Shown piece after piece: positions 8,545 to 16,938 of a DNA stretch of 64,000 bases. The stretch is from JBBQVS01 sp964250765 (lineage in GTDB: Bacteria > Chloroflexota > Ktedonobacteria > Ktedonobacterales > Ktedonobacteraceae). The stretch spans positions 1 through 64,000 of the forward strand of contig CAXUHF010000004.1 in assembly GCA_964250765.1 (NCBI GenBank), in the 5' to 3' direction. The notes beneath the pieces were generated by a model, which had not been told where the DNA came from, searched no databases, and saw only the letters and a program-made list of their open reading frames with translations. A program made the position numbers and the translations under genes. Positions within the stretch are counted from its first letter, which is position 1; every line of letters begins with the position of its first letter.

Positions 8545-9744
8545 CTATTTTACACTGCTCATAGGCCACACATTGAGGGTGAGCGCATCCTGCTCGGTGA
8601 ACCATACACGACCATTTGGATCGAGAACAAGTCCATCATGAGGATGTGCATTCGCCCGTACAGTGCGCGCAACGATCTGACCCGTTGCAGGAACAAGATA
8701 ACCAACCTGTTGGTTAAGCGAGTCACTAAACCAAATATTACCTTTGTTATCAACACGAATGCCTGAGATATGTGTACCTGTGCAGTTTCCTACATTGAGA
8801 CAGACACCTTGAAAAATGCGAAAACGCAGGTCTGCACCAGTTTTAGGATTAAATTCGCTTAAATAGCCCGCAAAACCTTCGGTAAACCAAACATTTCCGG
8901 CTGCATCGGTAGTAATTAGATGTGGACGAAGGGCATTGACTGCATACTCAACGATCTTTATTCTTCCATTTGGCGTAGCGATGAAGCTACCAATCTGACC
9001 AATTGGGCTATTTTCAGCAAACCAGACTGTCCCTTTGTTATCTATCGTGATACCATAGGGATCGGTATGCGCTGTTGGAATGGGAGTTTCGACCAATGTA
9101 TGTGTATGCGTATTGAAGAAACCAATCCGGTTTCCCCCCCACTCAGTAAACCAAAGATTGCCCTGTGTGTCGAGAACGAGATCGTAGGGGTTAGAGTTTT
9201 TCTTGACAGACCACTGGTGCCATATATTGTTTATAGGATCAAATTCGCCAATAGCATCGCTTGTTGGCTGTGTAAACCAGAGATGACCCACTGGATCAGC
9301 GACGACGAAAAGAGGACCTGTATAGCCCTTTGGTTCGACGTAATCCCGAATGAAGGCACCATCAGAGTACGCATACTGCCCTATTGTGGAAGGGAAAGCC
9401 GTAGTACACGCTGGCAGTGGTTCACAGCCGGGTTCAGCAACCCAGACGTAGCCATGTGAAGGGTCCAATGCAATCCCCCATGGCAGATTCGTGGTAGATA
9501 CTTGAACGTTCGCCATCGCAAACGAACGAGATGTGGATAGTGGAACCTCGCCAGAGCGATGACCTTTATAAGGTATTCCACGGTCTGCCAGTGATACGGA
9601 TGCTGAATTGTTCGATGCATGTGCATATGCCCATATAGCAACGGTACTGGCACAGAGAACACATAGTGCTAACAGCACACCAATAAGAATGCTTCTTCTC
9701 GAACGACTTTGCCATGCTCTATTGTGAACAGCGACTCTTTGCAT
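8545..9744 (-). CDS. Secreted or membrane-anchored streptogramin-lyase-like (Vgb/NHL) beta-propeller
   Basis: A 399-aa protein starting with a basic stretch and one hydrophobic segment (about residues 20-42), a signal anchor or signal peptide. The rest is made of repeats of the form G-x-(V/I)-W-F-(T/S)-(E/D), for example NLWFTEWGGNRIG, TVWFAEN, NVWFTEGFAGYL, NIWFSDSLN and RVWFTEQ, the blades of a Vgb-type seven-bladed propeller. Virginiamycin B lyase itself is cytoplasmic and about 300 aa, so an extracellular binding or lyase-like role is more likely here than antibiotic resistance. The ATG at 9744 has AGAGGAAA upstream; the frame is open 13 codons further. Confidence 0.75.
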   Translation of the reverse strand: MQRVAVHNRAWQSRSRRSILIGVLLALCVLCASTVAIWAYAHASNNSASVSLADRGIPYKGHRSGEVPLSTSRSFAMANVQVSTTNLPWGIALDPSHGYVWVAEPGCEPLPACTTAFPSTIGQYAYSDGAFIRDYVEPKGYTGPLFVVADPVGHLWFTQPTSDAIGEFDPINNIWHQWSVKKNSNPYDLVLDTQGNLWFTEWGGNRIGFFNTHTHTLVETPIPTAHTDPYGITIDNKGTVWFAENSPIGQIGSFIATPNGRIKIVEYAVNALRPHLITTDAAGNVWFTEGFAGYLSEFNPKTGADLRFRIFQGVCLNVGNCTGTHISGIRVDNKGNIWFSDSLNQQVGYLVPATGQIVARTVRANAHPHDGLVLDPNGRVWFTEQDALTLNVWPMSSVK

Positions 9745-9981
9745 AGTAACGTAGTTTCCTCTTCCCAAGAAGTATGAGGGCAAGTGTTATAGTTGCTTCA
9801 CATCGTAACGTATCGTATCAAATATATCCATACATCTCACTTTGTATGACTCTTTTGGGCTACGAAAGTCTCTCGTATAGGACATTTATCTTTACAGGAG
9901 CGTTTTTATTATCCCCTGAAAACCGTTCAAGAAAAATGATGATATGTTATACTGTTCCCAAGGTCTGTGAAATAGAATAAT

Positions 9982-11151
9982 ATGAGTCAAATAAGCAACA
10001 ACTCAATAGACAATTCAGGGGAGGATGCAGGCACACTTATCGACCTCCTACGCCTATGGGGTGTTAGCTATCTCATGAGCTTCAAGCCTCTATCTGATCT
10101 TGCGCAAAAGGAGCAGATGTCTCCTAGTAAGCTTATTCAGTATCTTGCTCAACAAAACGAAAATCCACGTATACGTGATGCAAGTATTTCTCTTTTTCTC
10201 CTCCACCCCGAACTTGCTAGTGTTGTTCTGGAAACAATACGCACAAGTGAACATGGAACAGCCGAGCAAATCATCACGTCCGTCCTAGCAGCACTTTACC
10301 TGCAAAGAATGTGGTTCATTCGTCTCACGCTAGCGTTTGGTCATCTGCCTGATTTTCCAGAAGAGCCATTTGTTCATCTCTGGCAAATGCGTCATCTTCC
10401 ACCACCCGCATATCATGATGGAGAAACAGGTCTTTTGACGTTACAAGCATTTGAGCAAAGGCGTACTAGTATGCCATTCACCTTTATGGTTGATTGGCAA
10501 AACCAAATAAACCATCTCTTGTGGCAAGAGGAAGCATACCATCGTGTACTCTCCATTTTTCCTACTCAGGTTTCGGAAAATGAAATAGAAGATTGGCAGG
10601 GGTTGGAAATGAGCATGAGGCCAAATGTTGATAAGAGTCAAATTGACGCCTTTCTCAAAAACTTAGGACGAGTGTTTCGCAAACAGGGTCGTTTGTATCT
10701 TGTCGGTGGAGCTGCACTTGTTCATATGGGAGTCCGTACAGGCTCTACGCAAGACATTGATATAGAGATACGTGCAGTAGATGAAGACGAGATGTCAGAG
10801 GCCATTCGACGGTTGAAAGATTCTATGAAGGTGAATGTTGAGTTTGCCTCCCCTAGTGACTTTATCCCCATTCCTACTCAATGGGAGTCGAACGCAAAAT
10901 ACGTAGGCCGTTATGGGTCTATCGACGTTTTCTATTTTGACTTTTATAGCATCGCGCTCAGCAAAATAGAAAGAGGAAGCACAAGCGATATCAACGACGT
11001 AAAGTTACTCGTCCAGCAAGGCATTATCGAACTACAAGAGCTTGACAATGCCTACAACGAAGTACTACCACGAGTAGGCAAGCGGCCCTACAATAGACTT
11101 GACCCACAAAAATTCGCTGAGCATTATACAACAATACGTCAACTGCTCTAG
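9982..11151 (+). CDS. Two-domain protein with C-terminal DUF6036-like nucleotidyltransferase
   Basis: A 389-aa protein. The C-terminal half (from about residue 210) has the nucleotidyltransferase fold mark LVGGAALVHMGVRTGSTQDIDIE: Gly-Gly then D-x-D, as in DUF6036/AbiEii-like proteins, followed by DVFYFDFYSIALSKIERGS, where a Lys is usual in this family. The N-terminal 200 residues are helical, with an early HTH-like stretch (SDLAQKEQMSPSKLIQYLAQ, about residues 39-58), and I do not recognise the rest. Such proteins are often toxins of toxin-antitoxin pairs or act on RNA, but no partner gene is beside it. A TATACT -10 box lies about 35 nt before the ATG. It is the only plus-strand gene in the first 19 kb. 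Confidence 0.6.
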   Translation: MSQISNNSIDNSGEDAGTLIDLLRLWGVSYLMSFKPLSDLAQKEQMSPSKLIQYLAQQNENPRIRDASISLFLLHPELASVVLETIRTSEHGTAEQIITSVLAALYLQRMWFIRLTLAFGHLPDFPEEPFVHLWQMRHLPPPAYHDGETGLLTLQAFEQRRTSMPFTFMVDWQNQINHLLWQEEAYHRVLSIFPTQVSENEIEDWQGLEMSMRPNVDKSQIDAFLKNLGRVFRKQGRLYLVGGAALVHMGVRTGSTQDIDIEIRAVDEDEMSEAIRRLKDSMKVNVEFASPSDFIPIPTQWESNAKYVGRYGSIDVFYFDFYSIALSKIERGSTSDINDVKLLVQQGIIELQELDNAYNEVLPRVGKRPYNRLDPQKFAEHYTTIRQLL

Positions 11152-11174
11152 TAAGAACGCTGAACACAGATAAT

Positions 11175-11897
11175 TTAAACTAGCTTACTGACCCTCAAAA
11201 AGTTTTCGACCAATATATGTGCGTGGCTTGCATAAGTGGGATAAAGTTCAACGGCTTCTCGCTCCACTTGTTCATAGCGTTCAGTCCCATATTCGTCGAT
11301 AAACTCCTTTTTTAGCGCGGGGTCGTGCAACCACATATCCAGCATATCTTCCGTGAGTTCAATATGATACTGTAAACCGTAAGCTGAGTCGAGATAGCGA
11401 AACGCCTGATTCGCACCGTCCTCATGGTACGCTAACGAGACTGCACCTAATGGCAACTCAAAACAATCTTCGTGCCATTGAAATGCCTGCTGATATCCTG
11501 GTAGACCAGAATACAATGGGTCTTTCTGACCCGCTTCAGTAAACTCTATCCGCAAAAAACCGATATGCTCTTTCGGCAACTTGCGTATCGGAGCCTTGAA
11601 CGTGTTTGCTAGTAATTGCCCACCTAAACACATCCCTAAGTAGGGAACGCGATCCTCAATTGCTCTATGAATATAGATTTCTTCATGAGTGGTGTAGGGA
11701 TACTTAGACTTGTTGTATAGATGCTGTGTGCCACCGAGCACAATAATAGCTCCATAGTCACTAGGATTGGGCAAGGAGTCCTGCCCGACATGAATCAAAT
11801 CGAAGGGTATCCCATGTTTGTCGAGAAGATTCCCCACGCGCCCTGGTGGATTCTCGTGGAAGTGTTGCAACACAAGGGCGTGTTTCTTGTCAGCCAT
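11175..11897 (-). CDS. Class I glutamine amidotransferase (type 1 GATase domain)
   Basis: A 240-aa single GATase1 domain with nucleophile Cys in GMCLGGQLLA (about residue 94) and the His-x-Glu pair in LQYHIELTE (about 176-178); HEDCFELP precedes it. These enzymes hydrolyse a gamma-glutamyl bond, releasing ammonia or glutamate. It starts 18 nt after the stop of the glutamate decarboxylase gene upstream, so the two are probably co-transcribed, which points to gamma-glutamyl-amine or glutamate handling rather than GMP synthesis. TGTAAAGGAAAAAGCT gives a good ribosome site. The real substrate is not known. Confidence 0.82.
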   Translation of the reverse strand: MADKKHALVLQHFHENPPGRVGNLLDKHGIPFDLIHVGQDSLPNPSDYGAIIVLGGTQHLYNKSKYPYTTHEEIYIHRAIEDRVPYLGMCLGGQLLANTFKAPIRKLPKEHIGFLRIEFTEAGQKDPLYSGLPGYQQAFQWHEDCFELPLGAVSLAYHEDGANQAFRYLDSAYGLQYHIELTEDMLDMWLHDPALKKEFIDEYGTERYEQVEREAVELYPTYASHAHILVENFLRVSKLV

Positions 11898-11915
11898 AGC
11901 TTTTTCCTTTACACA

Positions 11916-13313
11916 TTAGAGGTGTGCGAAATGCGAACCTTCCTCTTTTTTAGCATATGCTGGTTGCGAAGCGAAGTAGTGTAACGCGGTACGCATATCC
12001 CGTAGCAGGATATCAGCCATATCACGACTAAAGCCCTCTTTCACCACGATACGTTGCACCACAAGGTCCTCACAATTCTTAGGCATAGTGTAGGCTGGTA
12101 CCAGCCAGCCGTTATAGCGGAGTCTATCAGACATATCGAATAGAGTAAAGTTTGTCTCCTCTTTCAATTTCCATGCAAAAACAGGAAGTTCGCTTCCGTC
12201 AGACAGCAGTTCAAATGGACCTAGCTTCGCAATTTCACCTGACAGGTACAAAGCAGTATCATGACTCGCTTGTTGAATACGCGTATATCCCTCTCTCCCT
12301 AAACGAAGGAAATTGTAGTATTGTGCCACAATCTGATTGCCCGGACGCGAGAAGTTTAGCGTAAATGTCGGCATCTCGCCGCCGAGATAATTTACTTTGA
12401 AAATCAACTCTTCGGGTAACGTCTCCTGATCACGCCAGATCGCCCACCCAACACCTGGATAGACAAGACCGTACTTATGACCGGATGCGTTAATCGACAC
12501 GACTCGATGGACGCGAAAATCCCATTCTAGGTCTGGTTGAATAAACGGAGCAACAAAGCCACCGCTAGCAGCATCGACATGAATAGGAATATCCAGTCCC
12601 TTTTCAGCTTGTAGCTGATCCAGAGCCACACTGATTTCCTGAACTGGTTCGTAACTGCCATCATAGGTGCTACCGAGAACAGTAACCACGCCAATAGTAT
12701 TCTCATCACAATACTTGGCAACCTCTTCGGCTGTAAGATGATAACGGCCTTGCTCCACGGGCACGTAGCGCGGCTCAATCTCCCAGTAACGCGTAAACTT
12801 TTCCCAACATACCTGGACATTGATACCCATTACAAGGTTCGGCTTGTCTGTTAGCTTGCCTGCCGCTTTCATACGCGCTCGCCAACGCCATTTCAATGCC
12901 ATGCCACAGAGCATCGCGGCCTCGCTCGACCCAATTGTCGAAGTTCCAACGGCATCTTGCTCTTCACGAGCGTTCCACAGACGTGCAATAATATCGACAC
13001 AGCGCCTCTCGATTTCGGCGGTTTGTGGATACTCATCTTTATCAATCATATTCTTGTCGAATGTGTCCATCATCAGTTGGCGCGCCTCTGGCTCCATCCA
13101 CGTCGTGACAAACGTTGCGAGGTTCAGGCGGGAATTGCCATCCAGCATGAGTTCATCATGAATAAGCGCGTACGCTGTACGAGGCAACATCTCATGCTCT
13201 GGTAACGCATTACGCGGCACACTCTCATTCAGAAGTCGCGCTCCATATGTCGGAGTAAGATCAGTATCGTTGTCCTGATGATGTCTATCAGCATTTACTT
13301 TTCTCGATAGCAT
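11916..13313 (-). CDS. gadB: Glutamate decarboxylase
   Basis: A 465-aa PLP-dependent group II decarboxylase, the same length as E. coli GadA/GadB (466 aa). It converts L-glutamate to GABA plus CO2 and uses up a proton. Visible marks are TTWMEPEARQLM and GSSEAAMLCGMALKWRWR near the N-terminus, HVDAASGGFVAPF (Asp contacting the PLP ring) and the PLP lysine in ASGHKYGLVYPGVGW (about residue 276). The C-terminal HFAHL fits the family's pH-switch tail. I use the ATG at 13313 with AAAAAAGGAAAC upstream rather than one 7 codons earlier. It lies between two gamma-glutamyl hydrolase-type genes, suggesting a GABA or acid-stress unit. No GABA antiporter is in the window. Confidence 0.93.
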   Translation of the reverse strand: MLSRKVNADRHHQDNDTDLTPTYGARLLNESVPRNALPEHEMLPRTAYALIHDELMLDGNSRLNLATFVTTWMEPEARQLMMDTFDKNMIDKDEYPQTAEIERRCVDIIARLWNAREEQDAVGTSTIGSSEAAMLCGMALKWRWRARMKAAGKLTDKPNLVMGINVQVCWEKFTRYWEIEPRYVPVEQGRYHLTAEEVAKYCDENTIGVVTVLGSTYDGSYEPVQEISVALDQLQAEKGLDIPIHVDAASGGFVAPFIQPDLEWDFRVHRVVSINASGHKYGLVYPGVGWAIWRDQETLPEELIFKVNYLGGEMPTFTLNFSRPGNQIVAQYYNFLRLGREGYTRIQQASHDTALYLSGEIAKLGPFELLSDGSELPVFAWKLKEETNFTLFDMSDRLRYNGWLVPAYTMPKNCEDLVVQRIVVKEGFSRDMADILLRDMRTALHYFASQPAYAKKEEGSHFAHL

Positions 13314-13341
13314 TGCGTTTCCTTTTTTGAACACCTAAAAA

Positions 13342-13395
13342 GAACGTGTACAGTGCGGTATACCCACAAGAGAGTATCTCACACTGTACACGTTC
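13342..13395 (-). terminator. Terminator between PuuD-like gene and gadB
   Basis: 14-bp perfect arms (GAACGTGTACAGTG and its complement) followed on the minus strand by TTTTT. It lies after the stop at 13443 and before the gadB start, so it can end or attenuate transcription from the PuuD-like gene into gadB. Confidence 0.7.
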
Positions 13396-13442
13396 AGAAA
13401 TGCTTCGTGGTTGTAAACGCGAAACGGAGGGGTCTGATTGTA

Positions 13443-14231
13443 TTAGACCACACCCACTCCAATAGGTGTAATGTGCGTCATTGTTTGGAGAGGTTCAGTC
13501 GAGCGTACAACGGGTTTTGTGCACGCCTCCACAAAGGCGATGAAGAGTCGCGCCCACGCTGGCTCATCTGTATAAATCTCTTCCGGATGGCACTGCACAC
13601 CGAGCATAAAGCGATGTCCAGGGACCTCGATCAGTTCTGGCACACCGTCTTCGGCACAACCTGTGACACGTACCCCTTTACCGGGGTTATGGACCGCTTG
13701 GTGGTGCAGACTATTAGCACGCATTTCGCGTGTGCCAAGAATTTGTTCCATCCGGCTACCGGCGTCAATGCGAACCGAATGGACAATCGTATTGCGTGGC
13801 AAATCCCAATTCTTGTGTCGCAAACTACCTGGATAGAGATCGCCCAGGTCCTGATAGAGGCTACCACCGAGTGCGACGTTCAACATCTGCATACCACGAC
13901 AAATGCCGAGTGTAGGAATGTTTTTATCGAAGGCCCAACGAGCCATTGCTAACTCTAATGCATCGAGTTGTGGATTCGTATCTGTGAGAAGCGGGTGAGG
14001 CTCCTCACCATAATTGCTTGGATCAACATCGATCCCACCGGAAAGTAATAAACCATCTAATCGAGGCAGAAGTGTATGTAGCTCGTCAAGATCATCAAAG
14101 ATCGGGATGAGAATAGGTACACCACCCGCACGCTCCACTGCATGAATGTAGGTCCTATTGTTATAATAGATAGGCCGCTCTGTATCCGCACGTACTCCTG
14201 CATGGCAGGGTATCCCAATGAGTGGACGCAT
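13443..14231 (-). CDS. puuD: Gamma-glutamyl-gamma-aminobutyrate hydrolase-like (peptidase C26)
   Basis: A 262-aa protein with PuuD marks: MRPLIGIPCH at the start, LLLSGGIDVDPSNYGE (about residues 61-76), nucleophile Cys in LGICRGMQMLNVALGG (about 110-125) and the His-Glu pair in GVQCHPE (about 222-228). PuuD releases GABA from gamma-glutamyl-GABA in the glutamylated putrescine pathway, in the cytoplasm. The ATG at 14231 has AAGGAG 9 nt upstream. It is upstream of gadB on the same strand with a terminator between; both enzymes yield GABA. The rest of the Puu pathway is not here. Confidence 0.85.
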   Translation of the reverse strand: MRPLIGIPCHAGVRADTERPIYYNNRTYIHAVERAGGVPILIPIFDDLDELHTLLPRLDGLLLSGGIDVDPSNYGEEPHPLLTDTNPQLDALELAMARWAFDKNIPTLGICRGMQMLNVALGGSLYQDLGDLYPGSLRHKNWDLPRNTIVHSVRIDAGSRMEQILGTREMRANSLHHQAVHNPGKGVRVTGCAEDGVPELIEVPGHRFMLGVQCHPEEIYTDEPAWARLFIAFVEACTKPVVRSTEPLQTMTHITPIGVGVV

Positions 14232-14306
14232 TACTAAAAACTCCTTCACAAAGCCAAATGAATTGACCAACCGACGTACTTTAAGAAATTCTAAGAATAA
14301 AAAAAA

Positions 14307-14341
14307 GCAGAACGCTAGAGGTATGTTCTATAGCGTTCCGC
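14307..14341 (-). terminator. Rho-independent terminator of small transcription unit
   Basis: An 11-bp stem with one G-A mismatch (GCGGAACGCTA...TAGCGTTCTGC on the minus strand) is followed directly by TTTTTTATTC. It follows the small ORF at 14362-14469. Confidence 0.8.
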
Positions 14342-14361
14342 CTGGAAAATGAATACTTCGT

Positions 14362-14469
14362 CTACACCGTGAAACGCGCCTCAATACACTCTACTACAAG
14401 ATGCTCCAGGCTAAGCTGGAGCTCTGTAAGAGTAAGAGCAAATACATCGTGGGCGCGTTGTTTTTTCAT
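14362..14469 (-). CDS. Candidate small gene, 35 aa (or small RNA)
   Basis: An ORF of 35 codons beginning ATG-AAA-AAA-CAA-CGC and ending TAG. The predicted peptide starts MKKQRAHDVF and has a Leu-rich amphipathic middle (TLTELQLSLEHLVVECIE). It is supported mainly by context: a strong promoter ends 48 nt upstream and a canonical terminator begins 20 nt downstream, making a unit of about 200 nt with nothing else in it. The ribosome site (GGAAT, 7 nt before ATG) is weak, and the sequence at 14403-14422 can form a 7-bp hairpin, so the product may instead be a non-coding RNA. I recognise no family. Confidence 0.4.
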   Translation of the reverse strand: MKKQRAHDVFALTLTELQLSLEHLVVECIEARFTV

Positions 14470-14516
14470 TTGATTATTCCATGTTGTTAAAATGTTTTGT
14501 GTTTGTACACATATAT

Positions 14517-14546
14517 GTTATACATTCATCATACCCGTAGTGTCAA
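14517..14546 (-). promoter_or_regulatory. Sigma-70-type promoter of small transcription unit
   Basis: On the minus strand TTGACA (14541-14546), an 18-nt spacer, then TATAAC (14517-14522). The predicted transcript begins near 14510 and would end at the terminator at 14307. Confidence 0.65.
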
Positions 14547-14606
14547 GCAACGCAAACTTTTGTCTGTTTGCCCTATTACAAACACATGCTTCAAGCCGTT
14601 TTCCGC

Positions 14607-15092
14607 TCAACTACCGAAAAATGCATTCCACCAGTCTTGCCAGAAACCCTGCTGTGCTTGCGTAGTCGCACGTCTCTTTGTGACTTGCTGCTGCGCGTCA
14701 TTGCTGCCAACCACCACCACCAGGTGCTCTCCAGGTCTCGTATAACCTAATTGCTGTCGTGCCTCATTTTCAACCACCGATGAATCCTGATAGTGACTTG
14801 CCGCCTTCGTAAGGTCTTTATTGTGGTTCTGCACACGTGTCAACTGTTGTTGCGCAGCCTGCACTTGTTGGGCTGATTGACTATTTGACCACGCCTGCGC
14901 CAACGTACCTAATAGAAACGCCATGCAAATAAGCCCTGTCACCCAGATCACCGTCTGTGTAAAAAGTGAACTTCGTCTGGCTCGTAAGCGTCCAGCCGTT
15001 TCCCCCATGCCTATTGCCGATGTTACATTTGCACTATTCATTGCCGCAGAAGCAGAGCGCGCGAGTCGCGTTCTCGCTTGTTTTCTTTGCAT
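14607..15092 (-). CDS. FtsB/DivIC-like septum formation initiator
   Basis: A 161-aa bitopic membrane protein. It has a basic cytoplasmic tail of about 43 residues, one transmembrane helix (about 45-66), a coiled coil (about 70-110, rich in Gln, Asn and Leu), then ENEARQQLGYTRPGEHLVVVV, the conserved E-x-A-R-x-x-L-x-x-x-x-P-G-E signature of the FtsB/DivIC family. These help assemble the divisome with FtsL and FtsQ on the outer face of the membrane. Longer N-terminal tails occur in Gram-positive-type members. It is isolated, with no ftsL or enolase neighbour. Confidence 0.85.
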   Translation of the reverse strand: MQRKQARTRLARSASAAMNSANVTSAIGMGETAGRLRARRSSLFTQTVIWVTGLICMAFLLGTLAQAWSNSQSAQQVQAAQQQLTRVQNHNKDLTKAASHYQDSSVVENEARQQLGYTRPGEHLVVVVGSNDAQQQVTKRRATTQAQQGFWQDWWNAFFGS

Positions 15093-15173
15093 ACTATTCT
15101 TCTACCTTATTACACGTAATAGACGTAGCACTGGTTACATTTTAGCATATATATAACAAAAATTCATTGAATC

Positions 15174-15240
15174 GAAATGTGTGATGTTCATGCCGTTCTC
15201 GACATAGCATGTCGAGAACGGCATGAACATCACACATTTC
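15174..15240. terminator. Perfect 32-bp palindrome with 3-nt loop
   Basis: Two exact 32-bp arms (15174-15205 and 15209-15240) around the loop AGC, 15 nt after the stop of the isoaspartyl peptidase gene. It could end its transcription, but the stem is much longer than a terminator needs and no T-run follows, so it may be a relative of the other dispersed palindromes. Confidence 0.7.
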
Positions 15241-15254
15241 TAAGAAGCATATTG

Positions 15255-16232
15255 TTAAATGCCGCTTACTGGCTCGGTCATGTCCTGTGTGAGGTAGGCG
15301 TAGACCATATTCTGACTGTTCCAGGAGAAGCCGACGTTTCCAGAGCGATCCACAAGAATTAAGCCACCTGTTCCCTGAGCTTTCGCACCGAGCAGAGCAA
15401 TTGTTGCCTCTGCCGCCTCACGTGCACTCATACCCCGTGCAACATTATCGGCGGCTCGCTTCGCAATCAACAGGCGCGTAAAGTCTTCGCCATCACCTGT
15501 ACAAGAAATAGCCGCGTTTTCGTCTGCATAGAAGCCTGCGCCAACGAGTGGTGAGTCACCAACACGTCCAGGCAATTTGTAAGGCATGCCACCTGTTGAG
15601 GTTGCAGCAACGAGATCGCCAGCATAGTCGATGGCAACAGCTCCAACCGTACCGTGTCTGTTATCAGGCTGCTTGCCATTTTTCGGCTTCTGTTGCGGAA
15701 GTTCAGAGTCAGGTCGTGCCTGAATACTGGCTATTTCGCGCCGATGATAGGTTGGCTCATCCCGTGCGGCTCTCTCCTCATCGCGTAAGCGTTGCCAGTT
15801 TTGAAGTTGTCGATCGGTTCGTAAGTCTTCTTCCTGGCAAAGAGACAGGCCGGCATCTATGGCGAACCTTGTGGCTCCACGTCCAGTCAGCAGTACATGA
15901 GGACTTGTCAAAACGAGCCTTGCGAGCGAAATAGGATTTTTGATACGCTCGATGCTGGCAACCGCACCTACCTGAAGCGCATTGCCTTCCATCAACCCTG
16001 CATCCATTTCGATAGTACCATTAGCGGTAAGACAGGAGCCTGTTCCTGCGTTGTAGTTTGGATTATCTTCCAAAGCACGGACCGTCGCCTCCACAGCATC
16101 GAGCGCGCTACCACCCTCTTGCAAGATGTGCCATCCGATCAGCGCAGCTTCCTGACAACCAGCTTTTGCACTTTCGATACGATCAGCAGAAATGTTCCCT
16201 GCGCCTCCATGTACAACAATAGCAATTGGCAT
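15255..16232 (-). CDS. Isoaspartyl peptidase/L-asparaginase (Ntn-hydrolase, plant type)
   Basis: A 325-aa N-terminal-nucleophile hydrolase made as a precursor that cleaves itself before a threonine. The alpha half begins with IVVHGGAGN and contains NAGTGSCLTANG and EMDAGLMEG. The cleavage site is at HGTVGAVAIDYAGDLVAATSTGG, where Thr after Gly (about residue 192) becomes the catalytic residue; GDSPLVGAGFYAD follows. It removes isoAsp or Asn side chains from damaged peptides or free asparagine. The ATG at 16232 has AAAGGAG upstream. The linker before the site is rich in Gln/Lys/Pro, as expected for the disordered alpha C-terminus. Confidence 0.92.
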   Translation of the reverse strand: MPIAIVVHGGAGNISADRIESAKAGCQEAALIGWHILQEGGSALDAVEATVRALEDNPNYNAGTGSCLTANGTIEMDAGLMEGNALQVGAVASIERIKNPISLARLVLTSPHVLLTGRGATRFAIDAGLSLCQEEDLRTDRQLQNWQRLRDEERAARDEPTYHRREIASIQARPDSELPQQKPKNGKQPDNRHGTVGAVAIDYAGDLVAATSTGGMPYKLPGRVGDSPLVGAGFYADENAAISCTGDGEDFTRLLIAKRAADNVARGMSAREAAEATIALLGAKAQGTGGLILVDRSGNVGFSWNSQNMVYAYLTQDMTEPVSGI

Positions 16233-16287
16233 GCGGCTATGCTCTCCTTTGTGTGTTTCTCTGAATTGTATCACAACAGGTATTCAA

Positions 16288-16779
16288 TTATTCATGGACA
16301 GTCTCACTCTGCCATTGACATGTTTCTGGTATGGCTTGCTTGAGAGACTGGGCTAGCCCATCTATGTTGGTCACATCATCGCGGTAAACTGCCCATGCTT
16401 TCGCTTTTTGCTTCGGGTCTGTGACCGTACGATACACCGTAATGCTGATACGTTTGCCATTTGGGAAAAACTCTTCCTTGATACGCGTCAACGTGGACCA
16501 CGGCAGTGCAACCTCCTCACCATCACGACTCCGCTTGATTAACGCCTGCGGTTCGATATTGATTGTAAAGGGAACAGGAGCCACAATACGCAAATACAGC
16601 ACAAAGCCAAAGATAAAGACAATTGCTGCGATTGTACTACCAACAGCCGATGCGCCTTGATGAATAGCGATCCATAAGACCAGAGCGGTCACAGCAAGCA
16701 CACCTCCCAGCGTGACGATCTGTTTGAAGCGACTTACGCCAGGACCAATAAAAACCTCTGTTGTTGCTGATGATGCCAT
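16288..16779 (-). CDS. Two-TM membrane protein with PH-like C-terminal domain
   Basis: A 163-aa protein with two hydrophobic segments (about residues 19-42 and 46-68) and a soluble C-terminal half containing FTINIEPQALIKRSRDGEEVALPWSTLTRIKEE. That strand-turn-strand followed by LPW-S-x-L-T-x-I-x-E is the usual look of bacterial PH-like (bPH/YcxB-type) domains. No function can be given. It lies 55 nt before the isoaspartyl peptidase and may share its transcript. A palindrome with GTAGGG ends lies just upstream. Confidence 0.6.
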   Translation of the reverse strand: MASSATTEVFIGPGVSRFKQIVTLGGVLAVTALVLWIAIHQGASAVGSTIAAIVFIFGFVLYLRIVAPVPFTINIEPQALIKRSRDGEEVALPWSTLTRIKEEFFPNGKRISITVYRTVTDPKQKAKAWAVYRDDVTNIDGLAQSLKQAIPETCQWQSETVHE

Positions 16780-16800
16780 ATTCCACGCTCCATACTATTT

Positions 16801-16871
16801 TGTAGGGACCGATTTATCGCGTCCTATTGATTGTCAATTTTCGACGAGGACGCGATAAATCGGTCCCTACA
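16801..16871. repeat. Palindromic repeat, type B
   Basis: 24-bp perfect arms beginning TGTAGGGACCGATTTATCG, around a 23-nt loop. Related in ends and style to the copy at 47032-47164. Intergenic, between pccB-like and the PH-domain gene. Confidence 0.85.
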
Positions 16872-16938
16872 CGCTATTGTAGCAAGGAGAGAGGGGCAAT
16901 GCAACACTTCAGAAACACGAGTTTTGAACTCTCTATTA

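Noticed and set aside
13353..13952. 199-codon plus-strand frame
   Set aside because: Antisense to the PuuD-like gene, no ribosome site, composition of a shadow frame.
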